A stretch of DNA of 30,205 nt from an uncultured Phycisphaerales bacterium (GTDB lineage Bacteria; Planctomycetota; Phycisphaerae; Sedimentisphaerales; Anaerobacaceae): contig CALEZT010000167.1 of the NCBI GenBank assembly GCA_937927975.1, positions 1 to 30,205 of the forward strand. The letters are read 5' to 3'. Positions 1-8,683 of this stretch are shown piece after piece. The notes beneath the pieces were generated by a model. That model ran no database searches. It was not told the origin of the DNA and worked only from the letters and a program-made list of their open reading frames with translations. The position numbers and the translations under genes are program-made. The number at the start of each line of letters is the position of its first letter. Positions within the stretch are counted from its first letter, which is position 1.

Positions 1-309
1 CTTATAGGTTTCGACCTTGCGTTGGAGTTCCACGGTGAACTTCATGCCCATCTTCTCATAGAAATCGGCGACCAGTCCGCTGTTCATGATCGCGGGCATC
101 TGATCCATGGCTCTGGAGAATGCCTGCGCGTCCTTGAGGCCAACCACGTAACGAAACGCGAACGGCGGCTTGCTCTTGGGGTCCGCGGACATCGATGCGG
201 CCAATGTGCCGCCGAGGGCGTTGGTGCTCTCCACGACGAACTTGCGGATCTTCTGGACTTCCGGATCATTGGCCGGTTTGCCCGCCATTTGGGCCAGCAG
301 GTTGATGCC
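1..309 (-). other. Open continuation of the unknown secreted protein, past an in-frame TAG
   Basis: The frame of the 310-1305 gene stays open without another stop for 103 codons beyond its TAG, to the window edge. The translated stretch has normal amino-acid composition and looks like more of the same protein, for example FAFRYVVGLKDAQAFSRAMD and EKMGMKFTVELQRKVETYK. The simplest reading is one longer gene interrupted by a single stop, most easily explained as CAG (Gln) changed to TAG. A sequencing error, a real nonsense mutation or readthrough cannot be told apart here. Confidence 0.6.
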
Positions 310-1305
310 CTAATTGTTGAGTCGATTCCACGAGGCAGGGTCCACCGCCGCCAGGATGTTCATCACCGAGCCGTTCTGGAGATACCGCGTGACGGAACGG
401 TCCGTCGGGGTGGAGCTGGCCGTGAAGATCTTGGCCATCTCCGTCTGCGGCAGAGTGGCCACCGCGAGCTCCAGGCGAAGGGCGGTGGCGGTCGGATCGA
501 GCGACAGGCTGGCCGACTGCGTCTCCTTCATGAACGTCCCGATGACGCCGGAGTACATGTCCATGATCGAGCCCATGTTGGCGGCCATCGGCGGGGCCTG
601 CCCCATGTTCTTGAGCTGGTCCATCATCTGTTTGGCTTCCTGGATCTTGGCCTCGATCATCGGCCCGAATGTCTTCTGGACGGCCTGGATGTTGGCGTAC
701 AGCCAAATGGGCGAGCTCTGAGCCCGCTTGGCCTCCTCGGCGCCGAGACGCTGAGCCAGAGAGGTGGCGCCTTTGGGTATCCAGGTCTTGGTCTCAGCCA
801 AGGCCTGGCGATTGCCTGTGGTGGTGACCAACGCGTAGTTGCCGACGCTGGTGGCGACAAGCTCCTGGGCGCCATCGGGCCCGATCAGTGACAGACCCGC
901 CGCGTCGGGGGCCGCGACGTTCGGATTGCCCTTGGCGAACGCCTGGTAATCGCTCATCGGGACCAGAATGCCGATTCGGGTGGGATTGGGGGCGTCGCCG
1001 CCGGGCAGCGGGCCAAACAGGGCGAAGTCGCCGGACATGTTGACTCCGCTGGGTTCGGGGCCGCCCAGGAGCTGGGCGAGCTGCATCTGCGCCAGCATGG
1101 ACACGCCGACAGGGGCCAGACCGGTAAGGAACTGATCCAGTTGGCCCATCGTCGTGTTGAGTTTGTTGATCCGCACGCAGAACAGCGACTCGGCGGGCAC
1201 AAGCTGCAAGGGGTCGTTTGCCGCCGACTGGGCGGCCAGCGCGTCGGAGGCGAAAATTGCCAGTCCAAGCGCACACAAGAGGATCACGTTTCGGATTCGA
1301 TTCAT
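310..1305 (-). CDS. Secreted protein of unknown function, interrupted by in-frame TAG
   Basis: I do not recognise a named family. The first 25 or so residues (MNRIRNVILLCALGLAIFAS, then DALAAQ) form a signal peptide with an AxA cleavage site, so the product is exported. The mature part begins with a segment about VPAESLFCVRINKLNTTMGQ, resembling large planctomycete secreted proteins that open with a similar VP-x-(D/E)-S pattern. The ATG at 1303-1305 has a strong ribosome binding site (GTAGGAGG, 7 nt away). The listed end is a TAG at 310-312, after which the same frame continues open to the edge of the window, so the 331-residue product is probably a truncation of a protein of at least 434 residues. 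A promoter-like pair lies about 140-170 nt upstream. Confidence 0.7.
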   Translation of the reverse strand: MNRIRNVILLCALGLAIFASDALAAQSAANDPLQLVPAESLFCVRINKLNTTMGQLDQFLTGLAPVGVSMLAQMQLAQLLGGPEPSGVNMSGDFALFGPLPGGDAPNPTRIGILVPMSDYQAFAKGNPNVAAPDAAGLSLIGPDGAQELVATSVGNYALVTTTGNRQALAETKTWIPKGATSLAQRLGAEEAKRAQSSPIWLYANIQAVQKTFGPMIEAKIQEAKQMMDQLKNMGQAPPMAANMGSIMDMYSGVIGTFMKETQSASLSLDPTATALRLELAVATLPQTEMAKIFTASSTPTDRSVTRYLQNGSVMNILAAVDPASWNRLNN

Positions 1306-1446
1306 TGCTCTGCCTCCTACGAATGGTTATCTGCTATTCTTCGGTTCACGATCCATGCTGTGACGGACGCACATCCGCCTCAACGGCGAGCCTCGCCCGT
1401 CGTCGGCCGCGCAAAACTCGCACGGAATCACCGCGGCCAATCTGGT

Positions 1447-1475
1447 ATGGTAGACCGTCCGCGATGAACCGTCAA
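1447..1475 (-). promoter_or_regulatory. Putative sigma70-type promoter for the unknown secreted protein
   Basis: On the minus strand TTGACG (1470-1475) is followed after exactly 17 nt by TACCAT (1447-1452). It lies between the nitroreductase stop and the secreted-protein gene and would leave a 5' UTR of roughly 130 nt. The call rests on hexamer match and spacing only. Confidence 0.4.
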
Positions 1476-1498
1476 TGGCTTCTGTGCATCGCGTTTTC

Positions 1499-2068
1499 TC
1501 AGCCCAGGATCAGTTCGCTCAAGGGACGCTTGGGCACGTGGTGGACGCCGGTCTTTTCGCGCCAGTACTTGATGCTCCCGTCGGGACCGACGTCGTCGAC
1601 GACCACCTGTTCCTTGGGCTTGCCCAACGCCAGGACCAGCAGGATCTCGTATCGCGTGGCGATCTCCAGGACCTTTCGAAGCTCGTCCCGCTTTATCAGG
1701 CCGATCATGCAGCCGGCCAGGCCCTGCTCGCGGGCTCCCAGCAGGATGCTCTGGGCGGCGATCCCGTGGTCGCAGCCGAAGTTGGTATTGATCTCGGTGT
1801 CTCCGAGGACGACGATGTAGGCGCAGGGGCGTTCGCCCTCGGCGGGCCCGGGCCATTCTTTCAGATACCCAGCCCAAGCCAGATTTGCGAAAATCTGCGC
1901 GTTGCGGGCGGGCTCGCACGAGAGAACGTACTTGAGCGGCTGCAAGTTCGCGGCCGACGCGGAATACCTGGCCAGCTCGACCAGCCCTTCGAGCGTCCTT
2001 CGCTCGACGGGAAAGTCCTGCTGAAACCGCCGGCAGCTCCGGTTGCTGATGATGAGCTCTCGTATCAC
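1499..2068 (-). CDS. Nitroreductase family protein (FMN-dependent)
   Basis: The 189-residue product has the usual nitroreductase start, with the flavin-phosphate binding pattern NRSCRRF at residues 8-14 (family pattern R-S-x-R-x-F/Y). It continues with ARYSASAANLQPLKYV, the family's active-site loop. The middle (DHGIAAQSILLGAREQGLAGC) and the C-terminal KPKEQVVVDD segment also fit. Such enzymes are cytoplasmic FMN oxidoreductases using NAD(P)H; the substrate cannot be predicted. The start is GTG at 2066-2068, chosen because GGGAG lies 6 nt upstream. It follows the GH116-like gene by 18 nt and is probably the last gene of the glycan operon, although its role there is not obvious. Confidence 0.85.
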   Translation of the reverse strand: MIRELIISNRSCRRFQQDFPVERRTLEGLVELARYSASAANLQPLKYVLSCEPARNAQIFANLAWAGYLKEWPGPAEGERPCAYIVVLGDTEINTNFGCDHGIAAQSILLGAREQGLAGCMIGLIKRDELRKVLEIATRYEILLVLALGKPKEQVVVDDVGPDGSIKYWREKTGVHHVPKRPLSELILG

Positions 2069-2086
2069 GCGGTTCTCCCTTCGGGA

Positions 2087-5000
2087 TTACGGTTGTTGAC
2101 GAATCCTGACGGTCAGCCGATCTCCTTGGGCGAGCGTCATGCTCTTGTCCAATTCGATCGCGACCCGGCCGTCGCTCACGAGCGTCTTGCCGCTGACGGT
2201 CTTGTCGTTGATCCGGATCTCGACGCGTGCGGTCTTCCACGCCTGGGGGATTGCGAAGGCGAGCGTCTTGAGAGCCAGCCGACCCCAGCGAAGCTCGATC
2301 GTTTCCTGCTGCGTGGTGTCCTTGCGGGTCTGGCTGAAGGAGCCCCAGCCTTCGGCTGCGGTAAACGCGGCGCGGTAGTTCTCAGGCGTCACGCGCGGCG
2401 CGAAACCGATATGCCCCTTGGGGCCGTGGTACTCGAATCCCGCCAAGGCGGTGTAGACGCCCCAACTGGCCATCGCGCGGGCGTAATGATCGCCGCATTC
2501 GACCTCGTTGTAAGGATTGTGTTTGGCAGGCTGGTAGCGGTCCTCGACCCCGCGACAGATGGCCAGGGCTTCGGTGACCATGTTCTCCCAGACCATGTGG
2601 CCTGCGACCTGGTACTCGATCCCGGTCCAGATCTCCTCGCGGTACCGCACACCGTCCTTGAGATAGGGGCTCTTGGGCCAGGTGCAGGTGAACAAGCCCG
2701 GCTCGCCCGGCAGGGCGAACCACCGCTCAGGCGGATGGGCCTCGTTTTGCGGCCCGACGTCCGACGCCCAGTTGTAGATCCACACGGAGGCCATCGCCTT
2801 GTGCACGTTTACCTCGGGATAAATGTACCCGAGTCCGAGCTGGTGGGCCCAGCCCTGACCGAAAAGCTGGTCCGAGAGGCAGCCTCTGGCATATTGGTCT
2901 TTCGGATGCTTCTGCAAGTCGACGATCTGGATGAAGTAGTCGCCGTCCCAGAGCCGCTCGACGCTGAGCTTGCTGCCGCTCTCGAAGATCCGCCGGCACC
3001 GCTGGGCGAACTCCGTGTCGCCGATCTCTTTGGCCATCTCTTCGCCCGCGCGAAGGGCAGCCAGGTAGAGCGAGCCGACGAAGGTGTTCGGGCCCTCGAA
3101 GTTGATGTCGTACGTGTTGTGCTGGCTGTTCTCGATCAGACCATCGTCGTTGCCGTCCTGGGTGATCGAGAATTCCAGGGCTTTCTTGATTCGCGGCCAG
3201 TTGCGGCGGAGGAACGAGTCGTCCGCGGAGCACTGGTGCTCGCGGTAAGCTTTGAGAACTGTGCCGCACTGGCCGTCGGCGGCGTAGGCCCGATTGCTCC
3301 TGAAGCCGACGAGCCCTCGCTCGGTGTCGAAGCCCTCGCCAAAATCCTGCATCTCGCGAGCCGATCGCTCGAGTTCCGGGAAGAGCCGCGCCGGCGCGTG
3401 GGCATAATTCCACACGTGTGTGCAGGTCCCTTCGCAGCAGCCGACGCCTTCCCAGGCCCAGAACCGCCCGCTCTGCCACCATTGGCACGTGCCCGTCGCC
3501 AGATTGCTGACGGTCGAATGCAGCCGGAACAGGAGCCAGCGGGGCAGCGTGCTGTCCTCGTAGAAGGTCTTGCACCAGGCCCTCGTGTCGTTGGTCAGGC
3601 GGTCGTGGTTGTCGAGCACGTAGTGAGCGACCTCGGCGGCGTCCTTGAACCGGTTCGCGTACTCGTGTCCCTGCGGGTGGTTTGGGAAATGCCACGCCAG
3701 GACGAACGTGAACGTGTGTTCCTGACCCGCGGCCAGCTTGACCGGCTTCGTGGCGGCCACCATGCTGCGTTTCTCCGCGGTGGAGTATGTCGCTTCCCGG
3801 CCTGCGTAGAGCTTGCCCCAGGAGAAATCGAGATCGGCGTCAGCCGGCGACTCCGGGGGCGCCGCAGTCTGATTCGCGAAGGCCAGTGTCATGGAGCCGA
3901 AATCGGGCAGCTTGTCGAAGGGGCCCAGGTCCATCTGATAGGCCTCGTCGGCAAGCTCGATCTGGTCGATGTTGATGTGTCCCCAGCCTTCGGAGTTGCG
4001 GTCGACGATTTGGATCGTCGCACTCTTGCCTTGGAGTTCCTCTACGTTCCAGAAGGACCATTCGAGTTTCTCGTTGCCCTTGCCCGCGGCGGTCCGCACC
4101 ACCTTGCCGTCGACGAGCAGGTTGATGCAGGTCTGGTCCGCGTGGCTGCCGCCTCCGATCAGGAAGTTGACGTACCTGCGGGAGATCTCGAAGGCGGGGG
4201 AGGTGAGCGTGCCGTGGGGTCCGTCGCCGCCGAGATACGTGTTCACCAGCCCTTCGCCCAGGAAACCGCTGACCCGTTGCTGATTGGCGAGGGTGCCGTG
4301 GGCGGGACGTTGGCCGAACGCTTCGCCGGTGACTTTCCAGTCGCCGTAGTCTTTGCCTTCGAAATCGTTCAGGACGATCCTGGGCCGGGGGGCCTGCATC
4401 TGTTCCTTCGGCGCTTCCCGCGCCGTGTGAACGATCAGCGTGCGCCCCTTGCCCTCCTGCAACTCGCTGTGTCGCAGCGCGTGCACCACCTTGTCGGAAT
4501 CGAAGAGCACCGCGTTCTGGAGCCAGCCGAGCAGGCTCATGTTGACGGCCTTGTCCGAAGCGTTCTTGACCGTGACGTGAAAGACCGTCGCCGGCAGAGC
4601 GGAGTCCTTCGCGTTCAGCGGGATGAAGGGCGAGAACGCCTCCATCCGGACCTGGATCGGGAAGTCGTCGGCCTTGTATCGAACGGTGGCGATCGGGTAT
4701 TCGCCGGCGAATTCGACCTTGCCGAACGCCTGGTTCAGCGGTCGCGTGGTCATGCCGCTGTCGGACTCGATTGCGACCGCGAAACCCGAATCGACGGGCG
4801 AGTCCGGACGGTACGTGCGGTAGTTGTCCCGGCCGTAGCCGCTGAAGACGTGCTTGTTGAAGATCTGCCAGACGCCGAGCGTGCCGTCGCCGCGAAGGTA
4901 GAGTTGCCCGGTCGCGATGCCGCCGACGGGCATGCCGATGGTCTCCAGTTCCTCGCCGGACCAGACGGCCGGTTCGCCTCGTTGGACGAGCTTCGTCGCG

Positions 5001-5131
5001 AAGCCCTGGGGCAGGCCCTTGTCCGCCGGCACGAAGTGCGAGATCTTCGCGGTTTCCTGCGCTCCGAGACCGCCCGCCAACGCCATCATCCACACGATCG
5101 CCGCGATTTGCATCGTCCTGCATCTTCTCAT
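2087..5131 (-). CDS. GH116-family (DUF608-type) glycoside hydrolase with inserted CBM-like module
   Basis: This is a secreted enzyme of about 1014 residues, signal peptide 1-25. The N-terminal beta-sandwich domain (about 55-250) has the GH116 opening GEELETIGMPVGGIATGQ. A catalytic (alpha/alpha)6 domain (about 510-990) contains WEGVGCCEGTCTHVWNYAH, DGLIENSQHNTYDINFEG and EEIWTGIEYQVAGHM. Family knowledge puts the nucleophile Glu in the first block (Glu561 or Glu567) and the acid/base Asp in HNTYD (Asp675); the exact assignment is inference. Residues about 255-396 interrupt the N-terminal half with a module like that attached to GH32 levanases (DFEGKDYGDWKVTGEAFG to WGHINIDQIEL). I prefer the ATG at 5129-5131, with GGAG 6 nt upstream, over an in-frame TTG at 5137. 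Known members act on beta-glucosides, beta-xylosides or glucosylceramide; the substrate here is unknown. Confidence 0.87.
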   Translation of the reverse strand: MRRCRTMQIAAIVWMMALAGGLGAQETAKISHFVPADKGLPQGFATKLVQRGEPAVWSGEELETIGMPVGGIATGQLYLRGDGTLGVWQIFNKHVFSGYGRDNYRTYRPDSPVDSGFAVAIESDSGMTTRPLNQAFGKVEFAGEYPIATVRYKADDFPIQVRMEAFSPFIPLNAKDSALPATVFHVTVKNASDKAVNMSLLGWLQNAVLFDSDKVVHALRHSELQEGKGRTLIVHTAREAPKEQMQAPRPRIVLNDFEGKDYGDWKVTGEAFGQRPAHGTLANQQRVSGFLGEGLVNTYLGGDGPHGTLTSPAFEISRRYVNFLIGGGSHADQTCINLLVDGKVVRTAAGKGNEKLEWSFWNVEELQGKSATIQIVDRNSEGWGHINIDQIELADEAYQMDLGPFDKLPDFGSMTLAFANQTAAPPESPADADLDFSWGKLYAGREATYSTAEKRSMVAATKPVKLAAGQEHTFTFVLAWHFPNHPQGHEYANRFKDAAEVAHYVLDNHDRLTNDTRAWCKTFYEDSTLPRWLLFRLHSTVSNLATGTCQWWQSGRFWAWEGVGCCEGTCTHVWNYAHAPARLFPELERSAREMQDFGEGFDTERGLVGFRSNRAYAADGQCGTVLKAYREHQCSADDSFLRRNWPRIKKALEFSITQDGNDDGLIENSQHNTYDINFEGPNTFVGSLYLAALRAGEEMAKEIGDTEFAQRCRRIFESGSKLSVERLWDGDYFIQIVDLQKHPKDQYARGCLSDQLFGQGWAHQLGLGYIYPEVNVHKAMASVWIYNWASDVGPQNEAHPPERWFALPGEPGLFTCTWPKSPYLKDGVRYREEIWTGIEYQVAGHMVWENMVTEALAICRGVEDRYQPAKHNPYNEVECGDHYARAMASWGVYTALAGFEYHGPKGHIGFAPRVTPENYRAAFTAAEGWGSFSQTRKDTTQQETIELRWGRLALKTLAFAIPQAWKTARVEIRINDKTVSGKTLVSDGRVAIELDKSMTLAQGDRLTVRIRQQP

Positions 5132-5154
5132 GGTCAACTCCGCTTCAAGGGTTT

Positions 5155-6426
5155 CTATCGGTCGCTGTCCTCAATCAGTCCCAGTCGAACCGCCAGCAAG
5201 GTCGGCTCGACGATGTGCAGGTTGTTCAGAAGGGGCTCGGTGTACTTGATGTCGCCAAATTCGACCTCGTCGAAATGGTGCTGCTTGCCGACGTGATTGT
5301 TCCAGTCCACGCCTTCGGTGAGGAACCCCGTGTCCCGCTGGTGGTGCCTGGCGATGGCACGCAGAATCGTCAGGCCGTCGTGCTTATACGATTCATTCCG
5401 CGTGTCCTCGTAAGCCTCGAAGTAGGCCAGGGCCGCCTCGGCGTTCTCCCAGAGGTAGGCGGTGTCCCAGCTCTTCTCCATGTAGAGCAGGCCCTGGGTC
5501 TGGACGCCGTTGCGGTCCTCGGCCATCTTAAACTGGTCCAGGCCTGCGAGGCATTTGTCGTATGCGAACGTCCGAATGGCGTCGTCCTTCAGGAGTTTGG
5601 CCGCTTCACGCAGCGTGCGGAACGCGACCGCATACGCGACGCACTCGTGCTCGTCGTAGGTGTCGTGATTGATGCTGCCAAAAATGCCGCCGGCGTCCAC
5701 GAAGACCTTCAGACGTTGGCGGATCTGCTGGGTGTAGTCGGCCAGTCCCCGCTGGGTGAGGGCGGTGTTGAGCTGGACGATGAACAGGCCGTCGCCGCTC
5801 CTTTCGAAGAGAATGTCGCCGTCGCCGTAGGCGTTCTGTGGATGGTGCTCGCCGTTGGGCCGGCACCGTCGGGGATACCAGCCGTTGGCGGTGGGACGGA
5901 CGTTCCTGTGAATCCAGTCGGCCGTCTTTACTGCGACGCTCTGCATCTTCGTTTTGCGAGGTCCGTCGAGCAGGTCGCTGAAGATCAGCAGTTGGTACGC
6001 GATCTTGGCCATCGAGCCTGCGCAGAACCAGTTGTCCTTGTGCTGATAGTTCAGGCAGAACCGATCGGTGGTCGTCTCGCGGTAGCCAGTGATGAAGCCG
6101 GTGTCGTAGTCGATGAAGCCGGCTTCGAGCACGTGGTCAAGAAGTCGCAGGGCCTTCTTTTGCAGCGCCGGGTTTCTGTCGTACAGACCGAAGGCGTACA
6201 GTTCGTACGCGCCGCCGACGGCGTTGGCGGCCCAGCCGGGACCTTCGAGATTGCCGAAGTCGTGCCAGCCCATGATATTGCCGTCTTTGTCAACGAAGCT
6301 GGACTTGCAGCAGAGATTGCCCTTGTACTCGACGAGGGTCCGTTCGACGGTGAAGCGGACCGAGTCCCTCGCGGAATCCAGGATCGTGTAGTCGGGGTCC
6401 TCCGGAAGACTAAAAGGAGCCCCCAA
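5155..6426 (-). CDS. Predicted six-hairpin (alpha/alpha barrel) glycosidase-like protein, family unknown
   Basis: The 423-residue protein is rich in Trp, Tyr, Asp and Glu, with helix-pair repeats such as WAANAVGGAYELYAFGLYDR, NWFCAGSMAKIAYQLLIFSD and SWDTAYLWENAEAALAYFEAY. These suit an (alpha/alpha)6 toroid as found in many glycosidases and epimerases. I cannot assign a CAZy family. No signal peptide is evident from this start. The start is uncertain: a TTG at 6424-6426 overlaps the end of the GH172 gene by 17 nt and has no clear ribosome binding site at normal distance, although AGGAGG occurs about 18 nt upstream. Translational coupling to GH172 is likely. It lies between two glycoside hydrolases, 23 nt before the GH116 start, which supports a carbohydrate role. 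Confidence 0.75.
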   Translation of the reverse strand: MGAPFSLPEDPDYTILDSARDSVRFTVERTLVEYKGNLCCKSSFVDKDGNIMGWHDFGNLEGPGWAANAVGGAYELYAFGLYDRNPALQKKALRLLDHVLEAGFIDYDTGFITGYRETTTDRFCLNYQHKDNWFCAGSMAKIAYQLLIFSDLLDGPRKTKMQSVAVKTADWIHRNVRPTANGWYPRRCRPNGEHHPQNAYGDGDILFERSGDGLFIVQLNTALTQRGLADYTQQIRQRLKVFVDAGGIFGSINHDTYDEHECVAYAVAFRTLREAAKLLKDDAIRTFAYDKCLAGLDQFKMAEDRNGVQTQGLLYMEKSWDTAYLWENAEAALAYFEAYEDTRNESYKHDGLTILRAIARHHQRDTGFLTEGVDWNNHVGKQHHFDEVEFGDIKYTEPLLNNLHIVEPTLLAVRLGLIEDSDR

Positions 6427-8509
6427 CGCGTGATGCCGCGCCGGGGACCTCCTTGCTCGTCGCAGTGCTTTCCAGCTTCACGTAATCCAACCCGAACATG
6501 TAGCTCTTGACCGCCTTCTCATTGGCTCCGATGATCTCGACCTTCAGCACGTGCCTGCCTTGGGCCAGTTCGTGCGTGCCCAGATCGATCGGGCCTGTCG
6601 CGATGACGCCATTGTTGAAGAGGTCGATCGGGTTGCCGAGCTTCTTGTCGTCGAGCGAAAGCTGCACGATGCCGTAATCGATCGCCTTGGTCAGTTGCAT
6701 CGAGAGTCGGTACGTTCCGGCCTTCTCCACAGGCAGAGCCAGTTCGAGCGTGTTGCCGGGCTTGGCGCCGGTCCACCAAAGCTGGGCCTCATTGCTCCAG
6801 ACCTCGCCCCAGCCGGACATGTCCTGGATGGTGGTGTTGCCGCCGGTCTTGGAGAGGATCGCCAGCGTTTCGCCTTCGATGGCGCCCTTGATCTTGAAGA
6901 CCTCGATGGGCGTCCAGTATCCCTTTCGCTGATCGACCGCGACGGGCTCATACGGGTCCTTCTGTCCCGCAGCCTGGTACCAATAGACCGTGGACGCGTA
7001 CAGCGTGGGCCTGCTGTTGGGGTAGTACTTCTCGATGGCTGCTTCGAACGACGTCTGGAAGGGCACGTTGTCGGTGATGTGCCACCGGTTGACGGAGATA
7101 TGCCCTCGGTTGTTCATGCTGATCGTCTGGTTGTGATAGCAGTTCTGAAAGAGCGTGGGATCGCACCAGGCGTAGCCGAAGTAGTCCTCGGAGCCGGTGC
7201 CGAAGGTGGAGGGGAACTTCTCGCCATCGACGAAGAACTTCTCGTCGCCCTCGCCCCACCAGCCGCCGCGCGGGTTCCAGACGTGCAGCATGACGCCGCA
7301 GAAGCGGCCCCGGCCTTCGGTCTTGAGCATCGTCCAGTCGATCTTGCGCCGTTCGGGGTCCGTTGGCAGGAAGGCGTCGCGATGCCATTTCGCGTGGAAC
7401 CGCCCGAGGGTCTCGATGGGCTTGGTCAAGGGCGCGTGGGCGATCACGAACTTGATCGTTCGGGGTTTGTCGCCATCGTTGGTGACCTTGATCTGAGCCC
7501 CTTTGCCAAAGGGCATGTACCAGCGGCTGTAGAACCCTGAGTCGGTGACGCCCAGCGGAAAGGACTCGTACTTGTTCACGCCGGGGGCGGTGCCGAAGAA
7601 GTCGCCGAACGGCGCCCACACGCTCGGCTGCGATTCGCCGTCCCAGTACAGGTGCAGCGTCAGCTCGCGCAGGGTGTCCAGGTCGCCTTCAGCGACCGGC
7701 AGGCTTGCGTCGATCCCGGTGATCGCCCGCTGGCCTTCGAACTGCGCGACGGTGACCGTCTGGCCCGGTGCGATTTTCACCTGCTTGTCCAGCTTCTCCT
7801 GTCCTCGTCGTCGAGTCTCCAGACCGTTGCCCTGAGGGGACAGCACCGTGTTGGCTCGCTCCAGCGCGTGCAACTCCTCTTCGGAAAGCTCCCGCGTGAA
7901 GGTCGGCAGGATGGTGCCCTTGGGGTAGGTCGTGTAGGTGAAGTGATAGTAGGCCCCCCAGTCGCCGGTGGCGGTGATCTTGCAGGATTTCTGGAAGGGA
8001 ATGGGGACGTAGCAGTTCTGTCCCCGGGCGGCCTCGTGCACCAGGGCCGGGAAGACGAACGGCGAGTTCTCGCGGTTGAAGTATCCGATGAAAGGCAGGT
8101 CCACGACGGGTTCGGGCTGTCCGTCGAGGTAGATCTTTACGTGGCCGTTCTTCGCCAGGGCCGACCAGGTCCGCCAGATGACCGCGGGACCTTCGATCTC
8201 CGCAAAGACCAGCTCGTCGCCTTCCTTGCGGATGATGCCATTGCCGTCGCCGTTGGCGTCCCACTTGATGTACTGGCCCGTTGCTTCGTCGTACTTGCTG
8301 GCGCGATCCCAGCTCGCCCATTGTAGGCATTTTTCCCCAGGCGCAGGCAGCGTGGCGGGATACTCCAGGTCCGTCAGGCGATTGACCAGGTCGATATAGG
8401 TAAGCTTCAGCGGTCCTGCGGTTTGCGCAGTGGCCGAGAGCGAGAACGCCAGAATGCATCCGATCAACACGTGGATGAACCGTGCGGTGTTTCGTGAAGT
8501 GGTTCCCAT
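6410..8509 (-). CDS. GH172 (DUF2961) glycoside hydrolase with C-terminal beta-sandwich module
   Basis: The 699-residue secreted protein has a signal peptide (about 1-29, ending SATAQ). The DUF2961 core spans about 40-520, with the jelly-roll signatures GPAVIWRTWSALAKNG and GDWGAYYHFTYTTYPKGT. The catalytic region reads GGWWGEGDEKFFVDGEKFPS then GTGSEDYFGY. Its Glu420 and Glu441 are 21 residues apart, matching the spacing of the two catalytic Glu (270 and 291) reported for the bifidobacterial GH172 enzyme. GH172 members cleave alpha-D-fructofuranosides or alpha-D-arabinofuranosides; the exact substrate is inference. About 540-680 form an extra beta-rich module (KAGTYRLSMQLTKAIDYGIV to FGLDYVKLE) typical of carbohydrate binding. 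The ATG at 8507-8509 has an ideal AAAGGAGG site 6 nt upstream. It is the first gene of a four-gene operon. Confidence 0.93.
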   Translation of the reverse strand: MGTTSRNTARFIHVLIGCILAFSLSATAQTAGPLKLTYIDLVNRLTDLEYPATLPAPGEKCLQWASWDRASKYDEATGQYIKWDANGDGNGIIRKEGDELVFAEIEGPAVIWRTWSALAKNGHVKIYLDGQPEPVVDLPFIGYFNRENSPFVFPALVHEAARGQNCYVPIPFQKSCKITATGDWGAYYHFTYTTYPKGTILPTFTRELSEEELHALERANTVLSPQGNGLETRRRGQEKLDKQVKIAPGQTVTVAQFEGQRAITGIDASLPVAEGDLDTLRELTLHLYWDGESQPSVWAPFGDFFGTAPGVNKYESFPLGVTDSGFYSRWYMPFGKGAQIKVTNDGDKPRTIKFVIAHAPLTKPIETLGRFHAKWHRDAFLPTDPERRKIDWTMLKTEGRGRFCGVMLHVWNPRGGWWGEGDEKFFVDGEKFPSTFGTGSEDYFGYAWCDPTLFQNCYHNQTISMNNRGHISVNRWHITDNVPFQTSFEAAIEKYYPNSRPTLYASTVYWYQAAGQKDPYEPVAVDQRKGYWTPIEVFKIKGAIEGETLAILSKTGGNTTIQDMSGWGEVWSNEAQLWWTGAKPGNTLELALPVEKAGTYRLSMQLTKAIDYGIVQLSLDDKKLGNPIDLFNNGVIATGPIDLGTHELAQGRHVLKVEIIGANEKAVKSYMFGLDYVKLESTATSKEVPGAASRVGGSF

Positions 8510-8592
8510 GCAGTGCCTCCTTTCATGGTTTCGGGTCGCGACATCCGGCGAGAACAGCGCAGGACTGCCTGTGCCGGTGAAGGTATTCTAAT

Positions 8593-8666
8593 GACGAAGG
8601 CTCTCTGCCGCCAGCAAGTTTCCGTGTTGGGGTAACTCGCCGGCAGGAGAGAGCCTTGCGTTCGTC
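8593..8666 (-). terminator. Large imperfect hairpin downstream of the redoxin gene
   Basis: Arms at 8593-8610 (GACGAAGGCTCTCTGCCG) and 8641-8666 are complementary apart from short bulges, with a shared AAGGCTCTCT / AGAGAGCCTT core. It starts about 20 nt after the redoxin stop. There is no T tract, so it may be a factor-dependent terminator or an mRNA-end stabiliser, and it separates the redoxin from the glycan operon. Confidence 0.5.
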
Positions 8667-8683
8667 GCGATATGTCGGAGGGG

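Noticed and set aside
1475..5296. A 1273-codon open frame on the plus strand
   Set aside because: It is antisense to the GH116-like gene and its neighbours, has an Asp/Leu/Val/Arg-rich mirror composition and no recognisable domain. High GC keeps the opposite frame free of stops.
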